The position numbers and the translations under genes were made by a program. Below the pieces are notes generated by a model that saw only the letters and a list, made by a program, of their open reading frames with translations, ran no database searches and was not told the origin of the DNA. A stretch of 64,000 nucleotides of DNA from a virus, in the IMG/VR virus record IMGVR_UViG_3300045110_000102, positions 16,645 to 80,644 of that record. One strand, 5' to 3'. Shown here piece by piece: positions 56,352 through 64,000 of this stretch. Each line of letters starts with the position of its first letter. Position 1 is the first letter of the stretch.

Positions 56352-56695
56352 CCGACAGCATCGAGCAGATGGAAGCGAGGGTCCGCTCCATGTTCGAGCA
56401 AGCGGAGATGCTGAAGAAGCGCATCGCCGGGATGGACTTCGAGCTTGCGCCGGTGGTGAAGCAGGAGCGCGATCTCCGCGCCAGCATCGAGCGCACGCAC
56501 GGCGGACCGGGCAAGTTCAAGGCAGCGACCGCACCTGATCGAGCACCGATGTTCGAGAAGCTCACCGACATCGCAGTGAAGCACGGACGCCGCAAGCAGG
56601 AGAACGCGCAAGCGAAGCGCGCCGTGAAGGCGTACCTCAAAGAGATCACCGGCATCGTCAAGCTGGTGCGCAAGATGCAGGAGAGTTCGAAGTGA
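56348..56695 (+). CDS. Coiled-coil hypothetical protein, 115 aa
   Basis: MTDSIEQMEARVRSMFEQAE, KKRIAGMDFELAPVVKQERD, RQENAQAK-like helices make a helical coiled-coil. It sits between terminase genes and may assist packaging. No family recognised. Confidence 0.6.
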   Translation: MTDSIEQMEARVRSMFEQAEMLKKRIAGMDFELAPVVKQERDLRASIERTHGGPGKFKAATAPDRAPMFEKLTDIAVKHGRRKQENAQAKRAVKAYLKEITGIVKLVRKMQESSK

Positions 56696-56886
56696 ACACG
56701 GTGATCCTCGATCTCGCTGCGGCGGATCAGCACTTGCTCAGCTACAAGCGCAAGCAGTTGTCGCGCGCCGATCTGGTGCTCGCGCTGCGTGATGAATGCA
56801 ACGTGCCATCGCATCTGATCGACGTCGCGATTGCAGAGATCGACGACACGCCATTGCACAAACTGGAGCAAGAGATTGAGGGCTGA
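56692..56886 (+). CDS. Hypothetical protein, 64 aa
   Basis: GTG at 56692 overlaps the previous stop (GTGA) with GGAGAG upstream. MNTVILDLAAADQHLLSYKR and a helical rest. It is directly before the large terminase. Unknown. Confidence 0.55.
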   Translation: MNTVILDLAAADQHLLSYKRKQLSRADLVLALRDECNVPSHLIDVAIAEIDDTPLHKLEQEIEG

Positions 56887-56889
56887 CCG

Positions 56890-58353
56890 ATGGTGCGCTT
56901 ATCACCACCGAAGGAAGAGTACTGGCCCGCAGATGTAAGCGCCGTTGGTGAAGTACCTGCAGCAATCGCACGTGAGGACTTCTACGCGTTCCGCAAGATC
57001 ATCCGACCGCGCCTGATGTTCGCGTGGTGGCAGCGCGATGTTGCGAAGAACCTGATGGACTTCTACGACGACCTACTCGCAGGCAAGCGACCAGCCATCG
57101 TGCTGATGGCACCACCGCAACACGGCAAGACCGAGCAGGTGGCGGACTTCATCGCGTGGGCATCGGGCAGAGACCCGAGCTTGAAGACGATCTTCGGCAG
57201 CTACTCGGAAGACCTTGGCGTGCGCGTGAACATGACGCTGCAGCGTACGTTCGAGAGCCCACGCTATCGCGCGGTGTTCGGCAACACGCGCATCAACAGT
57301 GAGAACGTATCGAGCGATGCCGGTCGATGGATGCGCAACACCTCGCTGCTTGAGTTCGTGAAGCGCGAGGGATCATTCCGCAACACGACGGTGATGGGCC
57401 AGATCAACGGCATGGGGCTGAGCCTCGGCGTGATCGACGATCCGATGAAGGGCCGAGCCGAAGCGTCATCGAAGACGATACGCGACAAGACATGGAGTTG
57501 GTTGACCGATGACTTCTTCGGTCGCTTCACTGACGACGCTGGGCTGATCATGATCATGACGCGCTGGCACCTCGACGATCCTGCGGGCCGATGGCTCGAA
57601 CACTTTCCGAACACGCGTGTGCTGCGCTATCCCGCCATCGCTGAAGAGGACGAGGAATTCCGCAAGAAGGGCGAGCCGCTCTTCCCTGAGCACAAGTCGC
57701 TGGAGTTCTTGCTCGACCGCAAGAAGGTGCTGACCGAAGCGGGATGGCAGAGCATCTATCAGCAGCGCCCCATCGCTGCAGGTGGCGACATGTTTCCGGG
57801 CGAGCGCTTCCGCGTGATCAGCAGCGTTGATCGCAACGCCGTGCGCCGCTCGATCCGCTACGTTGACAAGGCGGACACGCAAGACGGCGGCGCGTTCACT
57901 GCGTGCGCACTGGTGCACGACATGAAGGACGGCACGACCGTCGTCGAGGACATGCTACGCGGACAATGGACTGCGCTCGAACGTGACACGCGCATCCTGC
58001 AGGCAGCAGAGGCCGACAAGAAGACGTGCCCGCGCTACTCGATCTGGTTCGAGCAAGAGCCCGGCAGCGGCGGCAAGGAGTCAGCGGAGTCCAGCGTGCG
58101 CAAGTTCAGGGGCTTCAACGTTCAACTCGACAAGGTGACAGGGTCGAAGGAAGTGCGGGCCGAGCCGTACGCAGCGCAGGTGCAGGCCGGTCAAGTGTCA
58201 CTGGTTGCGGGATCGTGGAATAGATTGTTCATCGAAGAGCACGAGCAGTTTCCGTTCGGCAAGTACATGGATCAGGTGGACGCGACTGCAGGTGCGTTCA
58301 ACAAGCTCGCATCGCAAATCGGGAGTTATGACCGCACGATGTCGTGGGTCTGA
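56890..58353 (+). CDS. terL: Large terminase subunit (TerL)
   Basis: 487 aa. Walker A APPQHGKTE (74-82) and Walker B LGVIDDP (179-185) with coupling motif TRWH near 225 form the packaging ATPase. The C-terminal region with YVDKADTQDGGAFTACALV and later acidic residues is the RNase-H-like nuclease. It translocates DNA into the prohead at the portal. Confidence 0.95.
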   Translation: MVRLSPPKEEYWPADVSAVGEVPAAIAREDFYAFRKIIRPRLMFAWWQRDVAKNLMDFYDDLLAGKRPAIVLMAPPQHGKTEQVADFIAWASGRDPSLKTIFGSYSEDLGVRVNMTLQRTFESPRYRAVFGNTRINSENVSSDAGRWMRNTSLLEFVKREGSFRNTTVMGQINGMGLSLGVIDDPMKGRAEASSKTIRDKTWSWLTDDFFGRFTDDAGLIMIMTRWHLDDPAGRWLEHFPNTRVLRYPAIAEEDEEFRKKGEPLFPEHKSLEFLLDRKKVLTEAGWQSIYQQRPIAAGGDMFPGERFRVISSVDRNAVRRSIRYVDKADTQDGGAFTACALVHDMKDGTTVVEDMLRGQWTALERDTRILQAAEADKKTCPRYSIWFEQEPGSGGKESAESSVRKFRGFNVQLDKVTGSKEVRAEPYAAQVQAGQVSLVAGSWNRLFIEEHEQFPFGKYMDQVDATAGAFNKLASQIGSYDRTMSWV

Positions 58354-58366
58354 TAGGAGATCGAAC

Positions 58367-58756
58367 ATGCCTCTCACCATCGTTGACGGACCAACCATCG
58401 CTGCAGGCGAGAGCCTGTCGGATGCTGCTGATTGCTCGGGCGGGCAGATCGTTCGCATCACTGTGCCGCAGGAGTACACCGCAGGCAGCGAGCGCATGAC
58501 GTTTCAGGTGTCGAGCGATGGCAACTTCTTCAACGACATGTACGACGTCGATGGCAAGCTGATCGCTGTCGTGTCGAAGCCGAACACCAGCATCGTGATT
58601 GATCAAGCGTGGACGCGCGCCGTCGGCTTCATCAAGATCAGGTCAGGCACGCCAGAGCAGCCGGTCGAGCAGCGCGAAGTGTGCAGGCTCGGCATCGCTG
58701 TTCTTTCCGAAGCAGCCGACGCGCCGCTTGTATCGGCGGCAGGCAAGAAGAGGTGA
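58367..58756 (+). CDS. Hypothetical virion-region protein, 129 aa
   Basis: TAGGAGATCGAAC before ATG at 58367. MPLTIVDGPTIAAGESLSDA, then VRITVPQEYTAGSERMTFQV is a beta-sandwich-like layout. It may be a decoration protein of the head. Inferred from fold and place. Confidence 0.55.
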   Translation: MPLTIVDGPTIAAGESLSDAADCSGGQIVRITVPQEYTAGSERMTFQVSSDGNFFNDMYDVDGKLIAVVSKPNTSIVIDQAWTRAVGFIKIRSGTPEQPVEQREVCRLGIAVLSEAADAPLVSAAGKKR

Positions 58757-58760
58757 TGAG

Positions 58761-58940
58761 ATGGCGATCAAGCACGTGCACATTCTCGTGGTGCCGAACA
58801 ACGATGCATCGAAGCATCAGGTGCCGAAGCGCATCCTCGATGTGCTCGACGATGACAACGTCGTCGTGAGCGACAGGCGCATCTACATGCGCGAGTCGAA
58901 GTGGGACGTTATCAAGTCCGAGCTTGAGATCGCAAGCTGA
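58761..58940 (+). CDS. Small hypothetical protein, 59 aa (tandem paralogue 1)
   Basis: GAGGTGATGAG before ATG. VHILVVPNNDASKHQVPKRI, then LDVLDDDNVVVSDRRIYMRE. A strand-helix protein similar along its length to the next gene, from which it probably arose by duplication. Confidence 0.6.
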   Translation: MAIKHVHILVVPNNDASKHQVPKRILDVLDDDNVVVSDRRIYMRESKWDVIKSELEIAS

Positions 58941-59155
58941 TGTTGCCCGCAGGCGTCAAGGTTGTCGTGGTGCCTGATGAAGACGTGCACGCGGTGGATA
59001 TTCCGCCGGGCATCCTGCAGATGCTGTCGCAAGAGAACATCCTGATGAGCAATGACTCGCTGCGCATGTACGTGCGGCATACGCACTGGGAGAGCATGAA
59101 GGCGAGCTTCTTGCTCACCAACAAGGTCGCCGGTGTGATCGAGCAGTACCGATGA
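58940..59155 (+). CDS. Small hypothetical protein, 71 aa (tandem paralogue 2)
   Basis: TGATG overlap with its paralogue. VKVVVVPDEDVHAVDIPPGI, LQMLSQENILMSNDSLRMYV, then HTHWESMK, which aligns with KWDVIK in paralogue 1. It is 12 residues longer, ending VIEQYR. Unknown role. Confidence 0.6.
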   Translation: MLPAGVKVVVVPDEDVHAVDIPPGILQMLSQENILMSNDSLRMYVRHTHWESMKASFLLTNKVAGVIEQYR

Positions 59156-59346
59156 TCGAGAAGCTGACCATCAAGCTCGCGTGGTTGATGCCGCGCAGTC
59201 TCGCTTACTGGTGTGCGATCCGCGTCGGCGCGCATGCAACGCAGGGCAAGTACGGCAATCAGGAAGTGCCCGCGCTGCTGTTCATGGATGCGCTGAAGCG
59301 GTGGGATGACAACGACAATGGCCGATCTGGAAAAGCTGATACGTGA
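59152..59346 (+). CDS. Small hypothetical protein, 64 aa
   Basis: ATGA overlap with the upstream gene. MIEKLTIKLAWLMPRSLAYW, CAIRVGAHATQGKYGNQEVP, ALLFMDALKRW is a segment I recall from many phage gene neighbourhoods near portal genes. Unknown role. Confidence 0.6.
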   Translation: MIEKLTIKLAWLMPRSLAYWCAIRVGAHATQGKYGNQEVPALLFMDALKRWDDNDNGRSGKADT

Positions 59347-59473
59347 TCGGCAAGACGAGTTGCGCGGGCGACCGCTCGACTGGATCGACTGGTTCATCGA
59401 GATCAATTGGAAGAAGTGGATCGTCGTGATGGTCGCGGTGGTGATGGTGCTGGTGCTGCTATGGCCCGCATGA
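59318..59473 (+). CDS. Membrane-anchored peptide, 51 aa
   Basis: MADLEKLIRDRQDELRGRPL, then WFIEINWKKWIVVMVAVVMV with a final LVLLWPA. One helix (about 33-50) at the C-terminus. It overlaps both neighbours. A tail-anchored membrane peptide, function unknown. Confidence 0.5.
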   Translation: MADLEKLIRDRQDELRGRPLDWIDWFIEINWKKWIVVMVAVVMVLVLLWPA

Positions 59474-59673
59474 CGTTCGAAGAGATCAAGGACGCAGTGT
59501 CGATCATGAAGCAGCGCGTCGGCAACGTCGCACCGCTGGAGATGTCGGCGGAGCGCCACATGGGATTGATCCAGTTGATCGTTGACAGCGAGGCGCTGAT
59601 GCGCGGCTTCAAGCCGACGCGAACGCGCGAAGAGATCGAAGCTGCGATCACTGAAGAGATGAGCATTCGCTGA
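59461..59673 (+). CDS. Hypothetical helical protein, 70 aa
   Basis: ATG at 59461 (or 59470, which gives ATGA coupling). MARMTFEEIKDAVSIMKQRV, NVAPLEMSAERHMGLIQLIV. It directly precedes the portal gene, overlapping it by one base. Unknown. Confidence 0.5.
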   Translation: MARMTFEEIKDAVSIMKQRVGNVAPLEMSAERHMGLIQLIVDSEALMRGFKPTRTREEIEAAITEEMSIR

Positions 59674-62600
59674 TGTATCTGTTCGATACGTTCACCAACT
59701 TCCTGTCTGGTCTCGGCGTCTATGGCCGGGACAAGATGACTGCGTATCGGTACGTCAAGCCGATCTGGACGCGCGAGCAGTTGGAGTCGAGCTTTCAATC
59801 GGACTGGATCGCACGCAAGGCGATCAGCATTCCTGCGCACGATGCGACGCGCGAGTGGCGCGCATGGCAGGCCGAGCAGCCGCAGATCGAATTGATCGAG
59901 GCGACCGAGGAGCGCTTGCATCTGCAGTTGAAGCTGCAGCAGACGTTGACGAAGGCGCGCATGTACGGCGGCTGCTGCATGCTGATCGGCGTCGATGGCG
60001 ACATGGCCAGCGAGCTACTGCCCGAGAGCATCCAGAAGGATTCGCTGAAGTTCATTCACGTGCTTGCGCCGCATCAGTTGCAGGTCGAGAGGCTGATCAA
60101 GGACATCTCGTCGCCGTACTACGGACAGCCCGAGTACTACACGCTGCGCGATGACGACAAGAAGATCAACGCGGTGAACATCCATCCGAGCCGCATGGTG
60201 CGACTGCTCGGGCTCGACGCTCCAGACCCGATGAGCAATTACGGGTGGGGCGATCCGATGCTGCAGACAATTCACGACGCGGTGTCGAGCGCTGGCACCG
60301 TGATGCAATCCATCGCGACGCTGATCAGCGAAGCCAAGGTTGACGTCATCAAGATTCCCGGGCTCACGGAAATCTTCTCGACCGTCGATGGCACGCAGCG
60401 AATGATCAAGCGCTTCACCGAAGCGAACGTCGCGAAGTCGGTCATCAACGCCGTGCTCGTCGATGCCGAGGAAGATTGGCAACGCATCACCGTTCAGTTC
60501 AACGGGATGCCCGAGGTTCTGCAGATGTATTTGCAGATCGCCGCAGGCGCTGCAGACATCCCGGTCACGCGTTTTCTCGGCATGTCGCCTGCTGGTTTGA
60601 ACGCGACCGGCGATGCGGACATGCGCAACTATTATGATCGCATCCACAGCGATCAGGAATTGCGCTTCACGCCAGCGCTGGAGAAGCTCGACGCAGCGAT
60701 CATTGCATCGGCGCTCGGCAAGCACGACCCGAACATCTTCTATGAGTGGAATTCACTCTGGCAGATGGACGAGACGCAGAAGGCCGCGATTGCATCGCAG
60801 AAGGCGGCGGCGTCGATGGTCGATGTCAACGCCGGACTCATTCCGTTCGATGCACTGGCGAAGGGCCGCGCCAATCAGTTGATCGAAGACGGCACATACC
60901 CGGGGCTCGAATCTGCGCTCGAAGAGTCGGTGATCGATGAAGAGATGATCGCCGAGCAGACAGAGGCCGGGCACGAGCGCTCGCTGATGCCGCCGCCCGA
61001 TCCGAACGCTGATCCGAACGCCGACCCGAATGATCCAGAGGCGGACAACGACAACGCACCGCCGAAGAAGAAGCGCCCGGCGTTCGCAGCAGCGGACAGC
61101 GGCATGTCGTTCTTTGATCGCATCGTTGATGGTGTGATCGAGCGCTTGACCGATATCAGCGCGTGGAGCGAGGAGAAGCATTCGCGCGGCCAGCCAGAGA
61201 ACGCGGGGCAGTTCGGTCCCGGTGGTTACGGTGGCGGCACATCGGAGAAGACGAAGACCGGACCCGGTCGCACCGCACGCGGGTCAGCGCGCAAGGAAGC
61301 CAGCGCGAAGCTGAAGGAGCGCGTGCAGGCCGAGCACAAGTCACGCGGCAAGAAGGGCGCGCACGCAGAGGCGGAGGAAATCCGCATGGGGCGCGCGAGC
61401 GCGTTCGTGTCGCCGAACGTTGCGAGCAATCTCGATCTCAAGGGTGCAGAGAAGGGGATCAGGGGCAAGCAGCAGGCAGCGCTGCGCGAGGCGTCGGACT
61501 ACATCAACAAGCAGACCGGCGTTGACGATGGCCGCGACATCGATGTGATCGGCGCGTGGAAGGATGGTGCGGAGAACAGTCTGCTCACCACCAGCGATGC
61601 ACCGTGGGACAACTTCAAGCTCGCTGCTGTGATGAAGGCGCACCTCGCTGATCAGAAGTCGGTGCTGTTGTTCGATGAGCAGGAGGGCGGCAAGACCGTG
61701 CTCGCGCACTTCAACGCCAAGGGCAAGGTCGATGAGATACATCGCAACCTGCTGGAGGACGGTCTCGATCAGCACACCATCGTGCCAGTGAAGGGCGGCG
61801 CGCGCGTTTATGTGGTAGACCTTGACGGTAGCCACTCAGACGCAATTGAAAAAGGAGCAGCACGCTATGGCGACGCCAACAAAGTCACCGTCAAGTTCGG
61901 GCGCGGCGAGTTCATCGGGACTGACAAAGAAGACGGAAGCGATAGTGAACAAAGGGACAGCGCGCGAGAAGTATATGAAGCTGCTATCAACGAATCCCCG
62001 GTTTCAGACGCAAGGGAAATCTGGAAAGAAGCTAGCGATACTTGGGGCGAGACCGCTCGGGGCATCGACGAAGTAAGAGCGCTCGGCGCGATCAGGCCTG
62101 CAGGCAAGGACCCGCATGGCCGATTGACGATGCAGCCGGGGACGAAGTTCGACATCCCCGAGCTTGAGAAGCAGACCAAGGCGAGCGTCAAGGCGGCGAG
62201 CGCGAGCGCGACCGCGAAGGCGCTGCCGAACAGCAAGGCCACGCATCCCGCGACGATTGCATCGCGCGAGGTGACCGCGACCGACAAGCAGGCGCTGGCA
62301 CCGAAGGGCGTGTATGGCCAGCCCGATGTTGCGACGATGAAGCTCGACACCGAGCGCTTCGCGCACGACATCGCGGTGATGGGCAACGAGAAGTTCTATT
62401 CCAACTTCCGCGCCGAAGACTTCGCGGAAGGTCCCGATGTTGCTGCCGACAAGATGGTGCAGCAGATGACGGACAATCTCAAATTCCTGTACCAGTTCGC
62501 GGATCACGACACGCAGGTGTGGTACGACGGCGCGCGTGCACTGGTCGATGATCGCGCCAAGCTCTACGGCTTCAACGATGCGAGCGTCGCTGGCGTGTAC

Positions 62601-63485
62601 GCTGCGCTGTCACCAACGAAGGACTGGGATCAGAACGTTCACATCGCCGATGCAACGATGCGCGTCTACAAGGAGAAGCAGGACTTCAAGTGGGACGACG
62701 AGATGTCCGAGAAGTCGAAGACCTTGTGGTCGAAGGCGAACCAGCCAATCGTCAAGGCGGTCGCGGGCAAGAAGCTGAGCGAGTGCGCCGACGCCGAAGA
62801 GAAGGCGCTGTGGATCAGGACCTACTGCGAGACCAAGGAGAGTCGCAGCTATCGCGAAGTGCTGCCGAACGGCGCGCTCGGTGGTGTGGTGTACAACGCA
62901 GACGGACGCACGCCGACGCCTGCGGTGTGGCAGTCGCTGCCGTCAGCGAAGAACGCGGTGATGGCGCTCGAAGCCAATGGTGATCGCGAGAAGATCAGCG
63001 AAGCGATGGGCACCGCGCACAAGGTGCGCTCGTTCTACAACAACATCCTTGATCCGCACTCGGCGAACGAAGACGTCACCATCGACACGCACGCGGTCGG
63101 CGCTGCGCTGCTGCGTCAACTGACAAGCTCTGATGCTGCAGTGATGCACGACTTCGGCAACGCGCCGCTGCAGAAGGACAAGCCCGAGGGCTGGGAAGCA
63201 ATCGGCAAGTCGAAGAAGACCGGACTGTCGGGATCGTATCCGGTTTATGCTGACGCATATCGCAAGGCCGCGAAGGAGCTTGGCATTCAGCCGCGTCAAT
63301 TGCAGTCGGCGGTGTGGGTGGTGAAGCGTCTCACGTTCGGTGCTGCATCGGAGAAGGTGCAGGCGCAGATCGAGGATGTCTGGAAGGGCTATCACGACGG
63401 CAAGGGATCGCTCGACAGCGTGCGCAACGAGATCGCGAAGATACTCGACCTGAAGAAGCCGTCGAAGGAGAACGCGCCGCCATGA
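59673..63485 (+). CDS. Portal protein (DUF1073 type) with large C-terminal fusion
   Basis: 1270 aa. Residues 1-450 are a DUF1073/Acb1-associated portal: AYRYVKPIWTREQLESSFQS, ARKAISIPAHDATREWRAWQ, ARMYGGCCMLIGVDG, and RFLGMSPAGLNATGDADMRN. A Pro/Asp linker (about 448-480) and WSEEKHSRGQPENAGQFGPG (about 497-516) lead into extra domains: one at about 600-780 (DVIGAWKDGAENS, HTIVPVKGGARVYVVD, EFIGT, EQRDSAREVYE), and one at about 950-1250 (YAALSPTKDWDQNVHIADAT, TIDTHAVGAALL) that resembles DUF7178. Portal proteins are normally 400-700 residues. Confidence 0.85.
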   Translation: MYLFDTFTNFLSGLGVYGRDKMTAYRYVKPIWTREQLESSFQSDWIARKAISIPAHDATREWRAWQAEQPQIELIEATEERLHLQLKLQQTLTKARMYGGCCMLIGVDGDMASELLPESIQKDSLKFIHVLAPHQLQVERLIKDISSPYYGQPEYYTLRDDDKKINAVNIHPSRMVRLLGLDAPDPMSNYGWGDPMLQTIHDAVSSAGTVMQSIATLISEAKVDVIKIPGLTEIFSTVDGTQRMIKRFTEANVAKSVINAVLVDAEEDWQRITVQFNGMPEVLQMYLQIAAGAADIPVTRFLGMSPAGLNATGDADMRNYYDRIHSDQELRFTPALEKLDAAIIASALGKHDPNIFYEWNSLWQMDETQKAAIASQKAAASMVDVNAGLIPFDALAKGRANQLIEDGTYPGLESALEESVIDEEMIAEQTEAGHERSLMPPPDPNADPNADPNDPEADNDNAPPKKKRPAFAAADSGMSFFDRIVDGVIERLTDISAWSEEKHSRGQPENAGQFGPGGYGGGTSEKTKTGPGRTARGSARKEASAKLKERVQAEHKSRGKKGAHAEAEEIRMGRASAFVSPNVASNLDLKGAEKGIRGKQQAALREASDYINKQTGVDDGRDIDVIGAWKDGAENSLLTTSDAPWDNFKLAAVMKAHLADQKSVLLFDEQEGGKTVLAHFNAKGKVDEIHRNLLEDGLDQHTIVPVKGGARVYVVDLDGSHSDAIEKGAARYGDANKVTVKFGRGEFIGTDKEDGSDSEQRDSAREVYEAAINESPVSDAREIWKEASDTWGETARGIDEVRALGAIRPAGKDPHGRLTMQPGTKFDIPELEKQTKASVKAASASATAKALPNSKATHPATIASREVTATDKQALAPKGVYGQPDVATMKLDTERFAHDIAVMGNEKFYSNFRAEDFAEGPDVAADKMVQQMTDNLKFLYQFADHDTQVWYDGARALVDDRAKLYGFNDASVAGVYAALSPTKDWDQNVHIADATMRVYKEKQDFKWDDEMSEKSKTLWSKANQPIVKAVAGKKLSECADAEEKALWIRTYCETKESRSYREVLPNGALGGVVYNADGRTPTPAVWQSLPSAKNAVMALEANGDREKISEAMGTAHKVRSFYNNILDPHSANEDVTIDTHAVGAALLRQLTSSDAAVMHDFGNAPLQKDKPEGWEAIGKSKKTGLSGSYPVYADAYRKAAKELGIQPRQLQSAVWVVKRLTFGAASEKVQAQIEDVWKGYHDGKGSLDSVRNEIAKILDLKKPSKENAPP
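61867..62076 (+). CDS. Nested gene inside the portal gene, 69 aa, other frame
   Basis: AAAAAGGAG lies 9 bases before ATG, nearly the leader used elsewhere in this genome. MATPTKSPSSSGAASSSGLT, then NKGTAREKYMKLLSTNPRFQ reads like a real basic protein. Within this stretch (portal residues 732-801) the portal frame loses its G/C-rich third positions, as expected where two frames are both under selection. Confidence 0.45.
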   Translation: MATPTKSPSSSGAASSSGLTKKTEAIVNKGTAREKYMKLLSTNPRFQTQGKSGKKLAILGARPLGASTK

Positions 63486-63733
63486 CCACTCTGAGCGAAG
63501 ATGGCTTCGTCAAGATGATGGAGAAGGCTGGCGTCGAGGTGACGCGCGAGAACTACATCAACCTCGTGTGGGGCGAGCCGTTGCCGGAGTGGACCGCCGA
63601 GCTTGAGGACGAACTGCCCGAGGAGCTTCAGGACTGGTCGCTGTTCGAGATGGTCGAGGGTGAGATGCTGATGAAGGATCGCGACTTGCCCGACGTCGAT
63701 CAGCTTGCTGCTGTGACTGACGGCGATGCGTGA
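63482..63733 (+). CDS. Acidic hypothetical protein, 83 aa
   Basis: ATGA overlap with the portal stop. MTTLSEDGFVKMMEKAGVEV, then WGEPLPEWTAELEDELPEEL. Acidic, probably globular. Unknown. It separates portal from a possible head morphogenesis gene. Confidence 0.6.
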   Translation: MTTLSEDGFVKMMEKAGVEVTRENYINLVWGEPLPEWTAELEDELPEELQDWSLFEMVEGEMLMKDRDLPDVDQLAAVTDGDA

Positions 63734-64000
63734 TCCAACCCGCAGCGCTGGACTGCGCAGCCAAGGGCGCGCGCTGGTGACGCGCAAGGTGCACGCGTTG
63801 CATCAGGGACTGCGCATTGCATTCGGCGAGCAGGATGTTGCAGGCCTGCGCAAGAAGGAGCCGCAGCCGGTGGCGTTCATCAACTGGGATGAGAGCTACG
63901 CCGTGCGGCTTGATCGGTCCGACGAGATCACGCGTCGGCACGTGCGAGGCGCGATGCTGTCGCCGCCGGGATGGTTGAGCGAGATCATCGAGCGCGCGAT
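63726..64000 (+). CDS. 5' part of a gene, possible head morphogenesis protein
   Basis: ATG at 63726 overlaps the previous gene by 8 bases; the frame runs off the right edge. MRDPTRSAGLRSQGRALVTR and AFINWDESYAVRLDRSDEIT are seen. Its place after portal suits a minor head protein, but the diagnostic part is missing. Confidence 0.45.
   Translation, partial: MRDPTRSAGLRSQGRALVTRKVHALHQGLRIAFGEQDVAGLRKKEPQPVAFINWDESYAVRLDRSDEITRRHVRGAMLSPPGWLSEIIERA

Noticed and set aside
1-64000. CRISPR array, integrase, transposon, rRNA
   Set aside because: No regularly spaced repeats, no tyrosine or serine integrase motifs, no insertion-sequence ends and no rRNA-like stretches were seen.

Overview
The window is a high-GC tailed-phage (or prophage) genome segment. 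It carries a contractile, P2-like tail module, two peptidoglycan hydrolases, a RecT/exonuclease recombination pair, a primase, a helicase, a terminase and a portal. The host is most likely an alphaproteobacterium of the Bradyrhizobium/Rhodopseudomonas kind. The reasons are a GcrA-like regulator, a YdaS/Cro-like regulator, two secreted proteins with C-terminal sorting signals of the PEP-CTERM type seen in that group, and strong G/C bias at third codon positions. No integrase, DNA polymerase, tRNA or CRISPR array was found. The capsid protein and head protease are also absent. The window opens just after the head genes and closes just after terminase and portal, so those genes probably lie outside it on a circularly permuted or circular map.

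Layout. 1-12.7 kb, plus strand: head-tail connectors, baseplate (gpV-, gp25/W-, J- and I-like) and fibre genes. 12.7-22.3 kb: sheath, tube, tail chaperone, a 1238-aa tape measure with cell-wall enzyme-like domains, then gpU-, gpX- and gpD-like proteins. 22.3-23.9 kb: lysis cassette (amidase, GH24 lysozyme, three tiny membrane proteins) ending in a strong terminator. 24.0-25.7 kb: accessory genes, including the first PEP-CTERM-type protein. 25.7-31.2 kb, minus strand: a tightly overlapping early operon ending in RecT and a RecE-like nuclease, fired from a divergent control region at 31.24-31.36 kb. 31.4-44.3 kb, plus strand: regulators, a methylase, the second PEP-CTERM-type protein, a RuvC-like nuclease, an RNA polymerase alpha-CTD-like protein, primase, helicase, a MazZ/DUF550-like protein and many small genes. 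44.3-54.6 kb, minus strand: a long run of small accessory genes plus an AAA ATPase and its partner. 55.3-64 kb, plus strand: a NusG homologue, terminase and a 1270-aa portal fusion.

How the genes work together. Two leftward early blocks and one rightward block flank the structural modules. Translation is strongly coupled: ATGA, GTGA and TGATG stop-start overlaps are everywhere. Where genes are not coupled, the same leader, AAAGGAGCAA, precedes the start codon on both strands. The most unusual content is (i) the paralogous pair of secreted proteins with two different sorting signals, (ii) the portal fusion with a nested gene in another frame, (iii) phage copies of host transcription modules (GcrA-like, alpha-CTD-like, NusG-like), and (iv) a dispersed CCTACGTRGG element. 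Functional names rest on reading the protein sequences by eye. No search was run.
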